NCBI GenBank assembly: GCA_937924895.1
Contig: CALEYP010000035.1
Coordinates: forward strand, 1-15,432
Length of the DNA: 15,432 bases
Source: an uncultured Alphaproteobacteria bacterium
GTDB taxonomy: Bacteria > Pseudomonadota > Alphaproteobacteria > Puniceispirillales > Puniceispirillaceae
Direction of reading: 5' to 3'
Shown here: positions 14,945-15,432 of the stretch, in pieces
Numbering within the stretch: the first letter of the stretch is position 1
Layout of the letters: every line of letters begins with the position of its first letter
Translations under genes and position numbers: made by a program
The notes under the pieces: generated by a model
Seen by the model: only the letters and a program-made list of their open reading frames with translations
Databases searched by the model: none
What the model was told of the DNA's origin: nothing

Positions 14945-15035
14945 CGGTGTCATGACCGAGGGATGGGAGGAGCTTTTGCTCGTGTTTTCACAAGCAATAA
15001 GCGATTAAAACAAGGCCTTTTGGCCTTGTTTTTTT
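14945..15035 (+). ncRNA. Candidate small RNA or tiny-peptide transcript
   Basis: A stretch of about 90 nt with the parts of a free-standing small RNA. It has a short hairpin CGGT/ACCG (14945-14958), a purine-rich single-stranded GGGAGGAG (14965-14972), and an imperfect 12-bp hairpin (14972-15002). That hairpin is GCTT-TTGCT-C-GTG paired with CAC-A-AGCAA-T-AAGC around a TTTT loop. An intrinsic terminator follows. No + strand gene lies upstream that would need this terminator. The same bases hold an 18-codon frame (ATG 14952 to TAA 15006-15008), or an 8-codon one from GTG 14982 with GGGAGGAG 9 nt before it, so a small mRNA is an alternative. I do not recognise the family; it lacks the SRP RNA loop, and I see no 6S or tmRNA signature. 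Confidence 0.4.
15007..15035 (+). terminator. Intrinsic terminator, possibly bidirectional
   Basis: AAAACAAGGCC and GGCCTTGTTTT form a perfect 11-bp stem with a TTTT loop, and the T-run extends to 15035 on the + strand. The strong T-tract points rightward. In the other direction only four T remain, all paired, so it could also weakly end the DUF1467 message, whose stop is 6 nt away. Confidence 0.75.
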
Positions 15036-15040
15036 ATGTC

Positions 15041-15259
15041 TTATGCCTCACGGAATGTAAAAATGCCGGAGCTGATAATCGCATCAGCGCCTACCCATAA
15101 TATAGCTGCTATCACAGAAGTAATGATAACCTTACGCCATAGATTCGGACGTTCTGGCGCAGATGTGGCATGACCTGTTTCAACCTCCTCTGGTGCTTTT
15201 GCGCCAAAAGGCAGCACCATAAAGAGTACCCACCACCATAATAAACCATTTTTAAACAT
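15041..15259 (-). CDS. DUF1467 family small membrane protein
   Basis: A 72-residue protein with two predicted membrane helices (about 6-19, Trp-rich, and 44-65) joined by a short polar Glu/Pro-rich loop. LPFGAKAPEE after the first helix and RKVIITSVIAAILW in the second match DUF1467, a family known to me from Alphaproteobacteria and often near methylmalonyl-CoA epimerase or lipid genes. The function is unknown. It begins 15 nt from a divergent reading frame, with no obvious ribosome binding site in the AT-rich gap. No epimerase-like frame is visible on its upstream side. Confidence 0.8.
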   Translation of the reverse strand: MFKNGLLWWWVLFMVLPFGAKAPEEVETGHATSAPERPNLWRKVIITSVIAAILWVGADAIISSGIFTFREA

Positions 15260-15274
15260 TCACATTTTTTTATT

Positions 15275-15432
15275 ATGATCACAGAATATTTCGTAGAAGT
15301 TCCTAACACTAACATTAAGGAATCCGTCGCCTCATTAGATGATTCTTGGGGCATTTGTTATGACCTCGCCCAACAGTTCGGGCACGCTCAGGTTGTTTGG
15401 TATGCACTAAACGGCACTATAGTAGTTGACGG
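15275..15432 (+). CDS. Unrecognised protein, N-terminal part (cut by window end)
   Basis: From ATG 15275 a frame stays open for 52 codons to the window end, starting MITEYFVEV and containing DDSWGICYDLAQQFGHA and VVWYALNG. The composition is protein-like, acidic and aromatic, while all three - strand frames here are broken by stops. No ribosome binding site precedes the ATG. I recognise no family. The 15-nt gap to DUF1467 leaves little room for its promoter, so the start could be mis-assigned. Confidence 0.45.
   Translation, partial: MITEYFVEVPNTNIKESVASLDDSWGICYDLAQQFGHAQVVWYALNGTIVVD

Noticed and set aside
14813..15100. 95-codon + strand open frame across the rpiB-DUF1467 gap
   Set aside because: It reads through the terminator and into DUF1467 in antisense, and its Cys/Arg-rich sequence is not protein-like.
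15112..15354. 80-codon - strand frame overlapping DUF1467
   Set aside because: Overlaps DUF1467 in another frame with no membrane pattern; DUF1467 is the recognisable protein.
1..15432. CRISPR arrays, insertion sequences, long direct repeats
   Set aside because: None seen; no transposase or integrase motif in any real gene.

Overview
The window looks like an alphaproteobacterial chromosome of moderate to low GC, probably from a marine or oligotrophic lineage. This rests on gene order and family content, not on a database search. Two blocks have an order I know as typical of Alphaproteobacteria. One is bamE divergent from cytochrome bc1 chaperone / DUF177 / plsX / fabH / ihfA / merR. The other is rpiB / glyA / nrdR / ribD / ribE / ribB / ribH / nusB. 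The small membrane protein DUF1467 near the right end is also an alphaproteobacterial family.

Region 1 (1-4162, + strand) is an accessory catabolic-type operon: a GntR/HutC-family regulator, a flavin monooxygenase with an extra N-terminal domain, and a transketolase split into two subunits. The four genes overlap head to tail (17, 4 and 4 nt), so they are almost certainly co-transcribed and translationally coupled. A cluster of TAGAT half-sites lies just before the regulator. The substrate is not evident. This monooxygenase plus split transketolase combination is the most likely place for an undescribed pathway.

Region 2 (4163-8207, - strand) is housekeeping. A tRNA-Pro(GGG) has its 3' end only 9 nt from the transketolase stop codon. 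It follows merR and ihfA, which has a good promoter that would give a leaderless mRNA. Then come fabH and plsX (start of fatty acid and phospholipid synthesis), a DUF177/YceD protein and a CBP3-like chaperone for cytochrome bc1 assembly. bamE (8340-8771, +) is transcribed away from this block.

Region 3 (8791-14825, - strand) is one long operon read rpiB, glyA, nrdR, ribD, ribE, ribB, ribH, nusB. It supplies pentose phosphate and one-carbon metabolism, the ribonucleotide reductase repressor, most of riboflavin synthesis, and a transcription antitermination factor. The ribB protein carries a GTP cyclohydrolase II-like domain whose zinc cysteines are gone (RibBX type), so the first step of riboflavin synthesis must be encoded elsewhere. 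No FMN riboswitch was seen.

Region 4 (14826-15432) holds the rpiB promoter and a candidate small RNA or tiny-peptide transcript on the + strand. The latter has a promoter-like pair, an imperfect 12-bp hairpin and an intrinsic terminator. It is followed by DUF1467 (-) and the start of an unrecognised + strand reading frame cut by the window edge.
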